A DNA stretch of 5,369 bases from Candidatus Omnitrophota bacterium (lineage in GTDB: Bacteria; Omnitrophota; Gorgyraeia; Duberdicusellales; 4484-171). The position numbers were made by a program, and so were the translations under genes. A model generated the notes under the pieces. The model saw only the letters and a list, made by a program, of their open reading frames with translations, searched no databases and had not been told where the DNA came from. Positions within the stretch are counted from its first letter, which is position 1, and each line of letters starts with the position of its first letter. The DNA lies in the NCBI GenBank assembly GCA_030631705.1, contig DAOVKQ010000061.1, positions 1 through 5,369 on the forward strand. Reading direction: 5' to 3'. Positions 1-5,369 of the stretch are shown piece by piece.

Positions 1-292
1 CAATAACGCTTCTGTTCTTCCCCTCCTGATCCTGCCAACTCCGTGAAATGAGCCTTCCTTCAACAAGAACGCTCCTTCCTTTAGCCAAGTACTGATTGCA
101 AACCTCTGCCAATTGCCCCCAGACAATAGCATTAATAAAACAAGTGTCTTTCTTTGCTTCGCCGGCCTTATCTTTATACTGAGTATTAGCGGCGATTCTT
201 AAAGTAGCTACCGCGGCACCTTGAGGAGTATACCGTAATTCAGGGTCTTTTGTTAGATTACCGATTAAGAAAACTTTATTTAAACTAATCAC
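1..292 (-). CDS. ssb: Single-stranded DNA-binding protein SSB (3' end cut by window edge)
   Basis: SSB coats single-stranded DNA in the nucleoid during replication, repair and recombination and normally works as a homotetramer. Only the first 97 codons are present; the acidic C-terminal tail that recruits partner proteins lies outside the window. What is visible is the OB fold: the opening LNKVFLIGNLTKDPELRYTP (residues 4-23), the central FINAIVWGQLAE (52-63), and YLAKGRSVLVEGRL followed by W86. F52, W58 and W86 sit where the E. coli DNA-stacking aromatics W54, F60 and W88 lie. The start is GTG, preceded by a strong GGAGGT with 4-nt spacing, and the protein then begins exactly where the family does. 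It lies 19 nt after rpsF, matching the widespread rpsF-ssb(-rpsR) cluster, so rpsR probably follows beyond the edge. The identification is very secure. Confidence 0.95.
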   Translation of the reverse strand, partial: MISLNKVFLIGNLTKDPELRYTPQGAAVATLRIAANTQYKDKAGEAKKDTCFINAIVWGQLAEVCNQYLAKGRSVLVEGRLISRSWQDQEGKNRSVI

Positions 293-296
293 GCCA

Positions 297-302
297 ACCT
301 CC
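297..302 (-). promoter_or_regulatory. Ribosome binding site deciding the GTG start of ssb
   Basis: GGAGGT lies 4 nt upstream of the GTG at 292-290, within the 19-nt rpsF-ssb gap. It fixes the non-ATG start. The same motif at the same spacing is found before rpsF. Confidence 0.85.
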
Positions 303-311
303 CCTTTAATC

Positions 312-632
312 TTAAGCGCCTTTCTCTTTTCTGATAATGATATGTCTTAATATATCTTCTTCTAATTTAATTATCTTTTTCAATTCATCTAACTTATCGG
401 TATCTAAATTAAAGTTAACCAGCCAATAACAGCCTTTATTATATCTCTTTCTACCTGCTCCCCGGGAACGCAGCGGAAAAGCAAAAGTTTTCTCTTTCGC
501 CCATATTTTCGCGTTCAATACTTTACCGCCTAAATCCGTTATTTTCGTAGAAATTTTATTAAAAATACCCTCTGAATCTTCTTCTTTTAATTGGGATCTT
601 ATAATCATCATCGACTCATAATCTCTTTCCAT
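312..632 (-). CDS. rpsF: Small ribosomal subunit protein bS6
   Basis: Ribosomal protein S6 sits on the 30S platform, where it pairs with S18 and binds the central domain of 16S rRNA. The product is 106 residues, close to the usual core length. Family features are YESMMIIRSQL at the N-terminus (residues 5-15), a W44-containing second strand, the YWLVNF strand (69-74), and the C-terminal LEEDILRHIIIRKE (90-103). An in-frame ATG at 644 would add four residues. I chose the ATG at 632 because GGAGGT (642-637) stands 4 nt before it and itself overlaps the 644 ATG, which has no ribosome binding site of its own. The loop after the second strand (about residues 54-67, rich in Arg, Lys and Gly) is roughly eight residues longer than in B. 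subtilis S6 as I recall it. The gene lies about 32 nt after pth and 19 nt before ssb. Confidence 0.95.
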   Translation of the reverse strand: MERDYESMMIIRSQLKEEDSEGIFNKISTKITDLGGKVLNAKIWAKEKTFAFPLRSRGAGRKRYNKGCYWLVNFNLDTDKLDELKKIIKLEEDILRHIIIRKEKGA

Positions 633-636
633 TTTT

Positions 637-642
637 ACCTCC
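637..642 (-). promoter_or_regulatory. Ribosome binding site deciding the rpsF start
   Basis: GGAGGT is followed by AAAA and then the ATG at 632-630. Because the motif overlaps the upstream in-frame ATG (644-642), it shows that the shorter S6 reading is the translated one. Confidence 0.8.
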
Positions 643-664
643 ATATTAAATCACCGGATGAGCA

Positions 665-1204
665 TCAATTTTTTCTTAATAGCCAATCCCAGCAATGCTG
701 AACAGTTTTGTTTATCGCCTCTTTTAAAAAAATCTTTTCGCTTTTATCAAAATTCGAAAGAACATAATCTGATATCTCAACGGCCCTATCAGCAGGCCTT
801 CCTATCCCTACTCTTAACCTATTTATCTTGTTAGTTTGTAAAATATCCAATATTGATGTAAAACCCTTGTGACCGGCACTGCCTCCGGAAGCCTTAAACC
901 TTATCTTGCCCAGCTCCAAATCAACATCATCATACACAATAAGAACATCGTCTAAACTTATCTTTTTTGAACCAATGATTTTTTTTACGCATTTTCCCGA
1001 ATTATTCATGTAGGCAAGCGGCTTAGCCAACATCACCGCGCCCCCCGCGATATCTTTCACAGCTATGTATGATTTCTTAAGTACCGACCTCTTAAAGATA
1101 AAAGATTTTTGTTTAGCTAACTCATCCAGAGCCATAAAACCAATATTATGCCGGGTAAACGCATAGGTCCTGCCTGGATTTCCCAATCCTACGACTATCC
1201 TCAA
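665..1204 (-). CDS. pth: Peptidyl-tRNA hydrolase (Pth family)
   Basis: This cytoplasmic enzyme cleaves the ester bond of peptidyl-tRNAs that fall off the ribosome, recycling tRNA. At 179 residues it is slightly shorter than the E. coli enzyme (about 194). The active-site landmarks are present: GLGNPG (6-11, with N9), TRHNIG (17-22, with catalytic H19), YMNNSG (65-70, with N67), YDDVDLELG (91-99, with D92), and the GGSAGHKG loop (107-114). RVGIGRP near the C-terminal half is also typical. K113 stands where E. coli has N114. The start codon is TTG at 1204-1202; no other start would keep the conserved N-terminal strand. It overlaps the rplY stop as TTGA, and AGAGG inside the end of rplY probably serves as ribosome binding site, which suggests translational coupling. 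The rplY-pth pairing is very widespread. Confidence 0.96.
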   Translation of the reverse strand: MRIVVGLGNPGRTYAFTRHNIGFMALDELAKQKSFIFKRSVLKKSYIAVKDIAGGAVMLAKPLAYMNNSGKCVKKIIGSKKISLDDVLIVYDDVDLELGKIRFKASGGSAGHKGFTSILDILQTNKINRLRVGIGRPADRAVEISDYVLSNFDKSEKIFLKEAINKTVQHCWDWLLRKN

Positions 1205-1866
1205 CTCTCCTCTTTTTCCTTGTCTTTAGCCTGTTCCTTCTCTTTTATTACTTCAGGCTCTTTTGCCTCTTCAAGCCCCGGCGTTACTTCTTCCTCTTCG
1301 GGTTCTTCATGTTTAGCGACTACAGTAACAACTGTCTCATCCCCTGGTTCCAAAACCCGCACCTTCGCGGGAATATCTAAATCTTTTACATGAATAGAAT
1401 CTCCGATACCCAAAGAAGAAACATCGATTTCTATTTTCGCCGGAATATCAACAGGTAAAGCCTCGATGGTTATGTGCCAAAGAAGCTGTTCCAAAACACC
1501 ACCTTCTTTTACCCCCGCGCAATCTCCTTTAAGGGCAACAGTCACATGGACCCGTATTTTTTCTTCCATAGATACTCGCATAAAATCTATATGAATAACT
1601 TCCTCAGTCAAAGGGTTATATTGAACATCCTTAACCAGAACCAACACCGGATTCTTTTCGTATCCGTCAACATCCATTTCAATCATCATGCTTTCTGAAA
1701 AATGGATAGACTTAAGCGCTTTCATCGCCGCATGGGGGAGGTTTACACAAAGATTAAAACCCCTTCCGTATATAACCGCCGGTGTAAGCCCTTGCTTCCT
1801 CTCTTTCTTAGTTATTTCCTTCCCCGCCTTAACCCTTGCCAAACTTTTAATTTTTACCCGCTCCAT
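1201..1866 (-). CDS. rplY: Large ribosomal subunit protein bL25, long Ctc/TL5 form
   Basis: L25 binds 5S rRNA in the central protuberance of the 50S subunit; the long form is called Ctc in Bacillus (a general stress protein) and TL5 in Thermus. The product has 221 residues. Residues 1 to about 95 form the 5S-binding domain, with PAVIYGRG (29-36) and VQYNPLTEEVIHIDF (81-95). Residues about 100-185 form the TL5-type beta domain, with GGVLEQLLWHITIEALPVDI (122-141) and GIGDSIHVKDL (153-163). From about residue 186 a Glu/Lys-rich tail follows, low in complexity and probably disordered. The ATG start lies 4 nt after the prs stop, and AGGGAG (1880-1875) inside the end of prs gives an 8-nt spacing. 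The end overlaps pth by 4 nt. prs-rplY-pth is a classic block. Confidence 0.95.
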   Translation of the reverse strand: MERVKIKSLARVKAGKEITKKERKQGLTPAVIYGRGFNLCVNLPHAAMKALKSIHFSESMMIEMDVDGYEKNPVLVLVKDVQYNPLTEEVIHIDFMRVSMEEKIRVHVTVALKGDCAGVKEGGVLEQLLWHITIEALPVDIPAKIEIDVSSLGIGDSIHVKDLDIPAKVRVLEPGDETVVTVVAKHEEPEEEEVTPGLEEAKEPEVIKEKEQAKDKEKEES

Positions 1867-1870
1867 AACA

Positions 1871-2818
1871 TTAACTCCCTATTGAGCCAAACAAAACACT
1901 TATTGACTCCTCATTATGTATTCTTTTAATTGCTTCGGCAAACAAACCAGCCATAGAGATTACTTTTATTTTTCTGTTCAGCTTATTTTTTGCTACCGGT
2001 ATCGAATCGCTTATCGCCAAAGAATCTATATATGAATTTTTTATCTTAGCGGAAGCATTTAAAGAAAGTATTCCATGAACCACACAGGCAAAAATCTTTC
2101 TTGCTCCGGCAGTTTTAAGCGCTTTCGCCGCTTCGACCAGAGAACTGCCTGTCGCGATTATATCATCTACCATAATAACGTTTCTTCCCTTTACCTCTCC
2201 TAAAATATGTATTACCTCCGTAGATTCAGGGGTATTTCTTCTTTTATCGACTATCGCAAGCCCGGCCCGGAATTTCTTAGCATAAGCCCTGGCCATCTTA
2301 ATCCCTCCCACGTCCGGAGAAACAATCGTGAGGTTGCGGATTTTTTCTTTTCTAAAATAATCGGCAAACACATCTATCGCGTAAAGATGGTCCAAAGGAA
2401 TATCAAAAAAGCCCTGGAGCTGTCCGGCATGTAAATCCAGGGTTAAAACCCTGTTTGCTCCGGCGCCGGTTAAAATATTAGCTACTAACTTCGCGCTAAT
2501 CGGGACTCTGGGCTGGTCTTTCCTGTCCTGACGGGCATAGCCGAAATAAGGAATTACCACGGTAATCCTTCGGGAAGAAGCCCTTCGTAAAGCGTCCAGC
2601 ATAACAAGAAGCTCCATAAGGTTTTCATTTACCGGCGGACAGGTAGACTGGACAATAAATACGTCCTTTCCTCTTACGTTTTCCTTAACCTTAACTCTTA
2701 CCTCTCCGTCACTAAACCGGCCGACTTTGGCTTTTCCTAATTTTACACCAAGACATGAACAGATTGACTTCGTCAATTTAATATTGGAATTCCCACTAAA
2801 AATAACTAACTTATCCAT
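1871..2818 (-). CDS. prs: Ribose-phosphate pyrophosphokinase (PRPP synthase, class I)
   Basis: This cytoplasmic enzyme makes 5-phosphoribosyl-1-pyrophosphate from ribose-5-phosphate and ATP, feeding purine, pyrimidine, NAD, histidine and tryptophan synthesis. At 315 residues it has the normal bacterial length. Motifs run in the expected order: FSDGEVRVKVKENVRG (35-50), the flexible ATP loop FGYARQDRK (92-100), the metal and active-site signature DLHAGQLQGFFD (128-139, with D128 and H130), SPDVGG (167-172), the catalytic pair K192 and R194 in DKRR, and the PRPP/ribose-5-phosphate loop VDDIIATGSS (217-226). No key residue is missing. The ATG follows the glmU stop by 3 nt. Its ribosome binding site (AAGGCGG at the end of glmU, 8 nt away) is imperfect, so coupling to glmU translation is plausible. 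The glmU-prs-ctc order is as in Firmicutes. Confidence 0.97.
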   Translation of the reverse strand: MDKLVIFSGNSNIKLTKSICSCLGVKLGKAKVGRFSDGEVRVKVKENVRGKDVFIVQSTCPPVNENLMELLVMLDALRRASSRRITVVIPYFGYARQDRKDQPRVPISAKLVANILTGAGANRVLTLDLHAGQLQGFFDIPLDHLYAIDVFADYFRKEKIRNLTIVSPDVGGIKMARAYAKKFRAGLAIVDKRRNTPESTEVIHILGEVKGRNVIMVDDIIATGSSLVEAAKALKTAGARKIFACVVHGILSLNASAKIKNSYIDSLAISDSIPVAKNKLNRKIKVISMAGLFAEAIKRIHNEESISVLFGSIGS

Positions 2819-2821
2819 AGC

Positions 2822-4096
2822 TTATGCCGCCTTTTTGCGTTTTTTCCTTTTCAAAACTTTTGCCGGAACTCCAACAACCACCTCATTTTGTTTAACGTTT
2901 TTCGTCACCACAGAACCGGCGCCGGTAATTGCTCCTTTGCCGATTTTTACCGGAGCGACAATGACCGTATCTGAACCTATAAACGCCTTGTTACCGACTA
3001 CAGTACGGTGTTTTCTTTTACCGTCATAATTAGCTACCACCGTACCCGCGCCTATATTAGTGTTATCTCCGATAAACGCATCGCCCAAATATCCAAAATG
3101 CTTCATGCGGACATTCTTACCGATAGTAGTACGGTTAACTTCGGTAAAGCTACCGACTACTACATCATCCTTTATGACAGTGTTATTTCGCAAATGGGCA
3201 AAAGGGCCTATCGTGCAATTGCTGCCAATTATAACATTTTTTCCGATAAAGGTAAAGGGATAAACTATTGAATTTCTGCCGATTTTAGTATCAAAATTTA
3301 CAAAAGTCGTGTCGGGATCCATTATCATAACTCCTTTATCCAAAAGAAAATCCAGAAACCGCCTATTGAGTATTTTTCGCGCCACACAAAGGCCGCCTTG
3401 AGTATTAACGCCTAAAACTTCAGTATTATCCTTGAGTTTAAACCCTTTTATATCCAGCTCCCGGCGGTAAAATATATTTATAAGGTCGGTAAGGAAATAT
3501 TCTTTTTTCTTAGTGTTTATACGGATTTTTTTCAATCCCTCCAGTAAATACGCCGCCTTAAAACAATAAATACCGCTATTAACCTCTTCATTGGCCGGAC
3601 CGGAGAAAAATTCTGTTTTTTCTACGATCGATTTAACATTACCTTTGGTGTCGCGTAAAACGACCCCTAAATCGCTTTTCTTCTCAAAAACCGAAGTAAC
3701 AATGGCACAATCTGCCTGTGTTTTAAAAAAGAATTTGCTAAACTCAGCCAAGGTAGAAGCTTTAATCAAGGGCGCGTCTCCGCAGAGCGCCAAAACATTG
3801 CTGTTTCGGGAAAATAAACCCTTTGCCGCTTCAATGGCCTTAGCGGTTCCGTTTAACTTGTTCTGACGGACGAAACGCACACTTTTAAACTTACTCTGTA
3901 TCGCTTTTTTCACTTCATCTTCCTGATGGCCTAAAACAACAATTATCCGATCAATATTTTTATTCGCGGTTAAAGCTTCTAAAACATAAAAGATAAGGGG
4001 TTTTCCACCCAAATCTAAAAGGACTTTAGGCAGGGAAGCTTTTATTCTTTTACTCTTACCCGCAGCTAAGACAACAGCCGTTATTTTTTTGTTCAT
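2822..4096 (-). CDS. glmU: Bifunctional GlcN-1-P acetyltransferase / GlcNAc-1-P uridylyltransferase, shortened
   Basis: GlmU makes UDP-GlcNAc for peptidoglycan (and LPS if present) in two cytoplasmic steps: acetylation of GlcN-1-P, then uridylyl transfer. The N-terminal nucleotidyltransferase (1 to about 230) has LAAGKSKRI (10-18), PKVL (23-26), GTA (83-85), GDAPLI (106-111, with D107), VNSGIY (172-177, with N173) and GVN (229-231). A left-handed beta helix (about 262-410) has LRNN (R303), catalytic H333, GYLGDA (Y336), NIGAGT (N347), NYDG (356-359) and K362. At 424 residues it is about 32 shorter than E. coli GlmU; the loss maps to the first coils of the helix, between N231 and R303. N321 occupies the place of E. 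coli K351. The end is GVPAKVLK plus a basic tail, like generic hexapeptide acyltransferases. GAGG 6 nt before the ATG supports the start. Confidence 0.93.
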   Translation of the reverse strand: MNKKITAVVLAAGKSKRIKASLPKVLLDLGGKPLIFYVLEALTANKNIDRIIVVLGHQEDEVKKAIQSKFKSVRFVRQNKLNGTAKAIEAAKGLFSRNSNVLALCGDAPLIKASTLAEFSKFFFKTQADCAIVTSVFEKKSDLGVVLRDTKGNVKSIVEKTEFFSGPANEEVNSGIYCFKAAYLLEGLKKIRINTKKKEYFLTDLINIFYRRELDIKGFKLKDNTEVLGVNTQGGLCVARKILNRRFLDFLLDKGVMIMDPDTTFVNFDTKIGRNSIVYPFTFIGKNVIIGSNCTIGPFAHLRNNTVIKDDVVVGSFTEVNRTTIGKNVRMKHFGYLGDAFIGDNTNIGAGTVVANYDGKRKHRTVVGNKAFIGSDTVIVAPVKIGKGAITGAGSVVTKNVKQNEVVVGVPAKVLKRKKRKKAA

Positions 4097-4118
4097 AAAA
4101 AACCTCGGGTTATATTTT

Positions 4119-4193
4119 TGGCTGCCCGGCCTGGACTCGAACCAGAAAAGTCAGCTCCAAAAGCTGATGTGTTACCGATTACACTACCGGGCA
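4119..4193 (-). tRNA. tRNA-Gln, anticodon UUG, with encoded CCA
   Basis: The 75-nt minus-strand sequence folds into a full cloverleaf. The acceptor arm is TGCCCGG paired with CCGGGCA (7 perfect pairs, beginning with U1-A72, a known glutamine identity feature). The D stem is GTGT/ACAC, and the anticodon stem TCAGC/GCTGA closes the loop TTTTGGA with anticodon TTG at 4160-4158. A short CTTT variable region follows, then the T arm TCTGG-TTCGAGT-CCAGG with one G-T pair. The discriminator is G, followed by a genomically encoded CCA (4121-4119). The anticodon reads CAA, and CAG by wobble. It lies 36 nt after spoVG and 22 nt before glmU in the same orientation, so it is probably cut out of the operon transcript. 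That would separate the spoVG and glmU messages. Confidence 0.97.
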
Positions 4194-4229
4194 AATATAT
4201 AATTTATAAAATTAGCAGGAAAACAAAAA

Positions 4230-4646
4230 TTAACCCTCTACGCTTGATTCTTCTGTATCCGGAGAAACCTCTTTGTCACTACTTTCCTGCTCTTTATAAT
4301 AAGCGTCCAATACTTTACTCTGAAGATAATCCCTAAACTCCTGATTAATAGGATGGGCTAAATCCTGATGCGTGCCCTGCTTGTTATGCGATGTATCCTG
4401 GGGAACAAGAGGAAGCTGAACACCGCAGCAGCTGCAATATTTTCCGCCTACATCGACTTTTCTGCCACAACGAGGACAGAACTGTTTCATTTTACGCGCC
4501 GGCATTGCTACGAAAAGGCCGCTATTACCGTCAATAACTTTGATGTTTCTTACCACAAAAGAATTATCAAAAGTTACTGTTGCATACGCCCTAAGTCTTT
4601 TTCCATCTCCTTCACGAAGAGAAACCCTCACTTCTGTGATCTCCAT
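4230..4646 (-). CDS. spoVG: SpoVG family nucleic-acid-binding regulator with inserted zinc ribbon
   Basis: SpoVG proteins are small DNA- and RNA-binding regulators, known from Bacillus, Staphylococcus, Listeria and Borrelia. The N-terminal part is typical: MEITEVRVSL (1-10), LRAYATVTFD (18-27), FVVRNIKVIDGNSGLFVAMP (30-49). The family's DLAHPIN (95-101) and helix (102-118) follow later. Between them, where Bacillus SpoVG has about 8 residues, this protein has about 42 (53-94). They contain CPRC (57-60), ten residues, then CSCC (71-74): a CxxC-x10-CxxC zinc ribbon of the CPxCG...YCxxCG kind. The C-terminal tail from about 119 is acidic and Ser/Glu-rich. Length is 138 residues against about 97 in B. 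subtilis. GGGGG lies 6 nt before the ATG. It follows ispE by 15 nt, as in Firmicute-like clusters. That it binds zinc and nucleic acid is inferred; targets are unknown. Confidence 0.93.
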   Translation of the reverse strand: MEITEVRVSLREGDGKRLRAYATVTFDNSFVVRNIKVIDGNSGLFVAMPARKMKQFCPRCGRKVDVGGKYCSCCGVQLPLVPQDTSHNKQGTHQDLAHPINQEFRDYLQSKVLDAYYKEQESSDKEVSPDTEESSVEG

Positions 4647-4661
4647 AAAGAACCCCCTTTT

Positions 4662-5369
4662 TTAATAGGTTTTTACTTCAAACACCAGCCATCCCTGGCT
4701 GCGCGCCTCCCGTATTATACTTTGAGTTTTTATTTTATCTTTTTGAGATTGGATTTTCAGGAAAGAAAAAAAAGCACTTCCCGACCCGGTAAGCTGGCAA
4801 CAAAGGCCTCTGTTCACAAGAAACTCTTTTACCTTTCTCAGCTCCTTACACACTGATAAAGCAGCCTTCTCTAAGCAATTAAAACTTAATTCCACTAGAA
4901 GTCTATCCTGTTCTTTTAAAGTACCGATTAACATATTAGCATTGCCGAAAGATTTTGTCAAATCAGCTTTTGCTCTTTTGTACACTGACGCGGTAGAAAG
5001 TTCGATTTTCGGATAAATCACAAGGTAGTTGAATTTTGCCTTTACATCCAGCGGTTTCACTATCTGGCCTCTGCCGGTAAGAAGCCCCCAGGGATAATCG
5101 TAGAGAAAAAAATTAACATCACTACCGAGCCTCGAACCGACTTTCGACAACTCTTCCGGGGACAAATTCATAGTTAAAAGTTTATTAATGCCTAAAAGCG
5201 TATAGGCGGCATTGGAAGAGCCTCCGCCCAGTCCGGCACCGATAGGTATATTCTTTTTAAGAGAAATAGTAAATCCGAAAGGAATCCCATATTTCTCTTT
5301 CATTAGTCTTGCCGCTTTTAGGACAAGATTGTTTCTATTATTTAATTTCTTATTACTGCAAGAAAATTC
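4662..5369 (-). CDS. ispE: 4-diphosphocytidyl-2-C-methyl-D-erythritol kinase IspE (5' end outside window)
   Basis: IspE is the GHMP-family kinase of the non-mevalonate (MEP) isoprenoid pathway; it phosphorylates CDP-methylerythritol with ATP in the cytoplasm. The frame stays open to the right edge, giving 235 residues; an internal ATG at 5303 is not the start, because NLVLKAARLM upstream of it is family sequence. Comparison with E. coli suggests about 57 N-terminal residues, including the substrate-binding lysine, are missing. Visible motifs (numbered from the window edge) are the ATP-binding loop PIGAGLGGGSSNAA (42-55), LGSDVNFFL (81-89) with the catalytic aspartate D84, GRGQIVKPL just after, and the C-terminal GHMP motif CQLTGSGSAFFSF. 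Its stop lies 15 nt before spoVG. It implies that isoprenoids are made by the MEP route. Confidence 0.94.
   Translation of the reverse strand, partial: EFSCSNKKLNNRNNLVLKAARLMKEKYGIPFGFTISLKKNIPIGAGLGGGSSNAAYTLLGINKLLTMNLSPEELSKVGSRLGSDVNFFLYDYPWGLLTGRGQIVKPLDVKAKFNYLVIYPKIELSTASVYKRAKADLTKSFGNANMLIGTLKEQDRLLVELSFNCLEKAALSVCKELRKVKEFLVNRGLCCQLTGSGSAFFSFLKIQSQKDKIKTQSIIREARSQGWLVFEVKTY

Noticed and set aside
645..664. Possible S6:S18 autoregulatory RNA leader before rpsF (CCGG with a 3-bp ATC/GAT stem)
   Set aside because: The space is only about 30 nt and the stem is too short; the conserved two-helix structure could not be made out.
1148..1929. Several plus-strand open frames opposite rplY and pth
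   Set aside because: They mirror codon bias and the low-complexity Glu/Lys region of rplY (giving Ser-rich peptides) and have no family features.
3008..3271. Plus-strand open frames opposite the GlmU beta helix
   Set aside because: They are shadows of the hexapeptide repeats of glmU, which is unambiguous on the minus strand.
4194..4229. AT-rich spacer with TATAAA-like sequences upstream of the tRNA, considered as a promoter
   Set aside because: No -35-like element stands at a fitting distance, and the AT richness alone is not enough; left as an unassigned spacer.
4118..4336. Plus-strand open frame starting at the tRNA
   Set aside because: It runs antisense through the tRNA-Gln and the end of spoVG, so it is a chance frame.
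4425..4478. Idea that the zinc ribbon in spoVG is a frameshift or chimeric assembly artefact
   Set aside because: The frame is continuous, the SpoVG core resumes in register with DLAHPIN, and base composition does not change across the insert.
4368..4856. 162-codon plus-strand open frame spanning spoVG and the end of ispE
   Set aside because: It is antisense to two confidently identified genes, resembles no family I recognise, and shows no ribosome binding site or domain pattern.

Overview
The window is a compact run of housekeeping genes, all on the minus strand, so transcription reads from the right edge to the left. In that order it holds: ispE (5' end outside the window), spoVG, a tRNA-Gln(UUG), glmU, prs, rplY/ctc, pth, rpsF and ssb (3' end outside the window). 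Gaps between genes are very short: 15 nt, 36 nt, 22 nt, 3 nt, 4 nt, a 4-nt overlap, about 32 nt and 19 nt. I see no convincing internal promoter or terminator, so it reads as one long operon or a few overlapping ones. No stretch of 300 bases lacks a gene.

The order resembles the Bacillus/Clostridium ispE...spoVG-glmU-prs-ctc-pth block. It carries a tRNA-Gln inside it, which recalls the ispE-tRNA-Gln-prs-rplY-pth order of some Proteobacteria, and it is joined directly to an rpsF-ssb ribosomal/replication cluster. The genes are AT-rich, lysine-rich and conventionally Shine-Dalgarno-led, with some TTG and GTG starts. All families are bacterial. The MEP isoprenoid route (IspE) and peptidoglycan precursor synthesis (GlmU) point to a walled bacterium. 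The mix of synteny and the divergent sequences suggest an uncultivated candidate phylum (something Omnitrophota-like would fit) rather than a classical Firmicute. This placement is inference, and spoVG does not by itself imply sporulation.

Region by region: 4662-5369 makes an isoprenoid precursor enzyme. 4230-4646 encodes a SpoVG nucleic-acid-binding regulator with an unusual zinc-ribbon insertion. 4119-4193 is a tRNA with its CCA encoded. 1871-4096 makes UDP-GlcNAc and PRPP. 1-1866 serves translation (L25, peptidyl-tRNA hydrolase, S6) and single-stranded DNA binding.

The most unusual item is the four-cysteine zinc ribbon inside SpoVG. Next are a shortened GlmU with a changed sugar-binding lysine, and the tRNA-Gln set between spoVG and glmU. 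I see no mobile element, CRISPR array, prophage or defence system.
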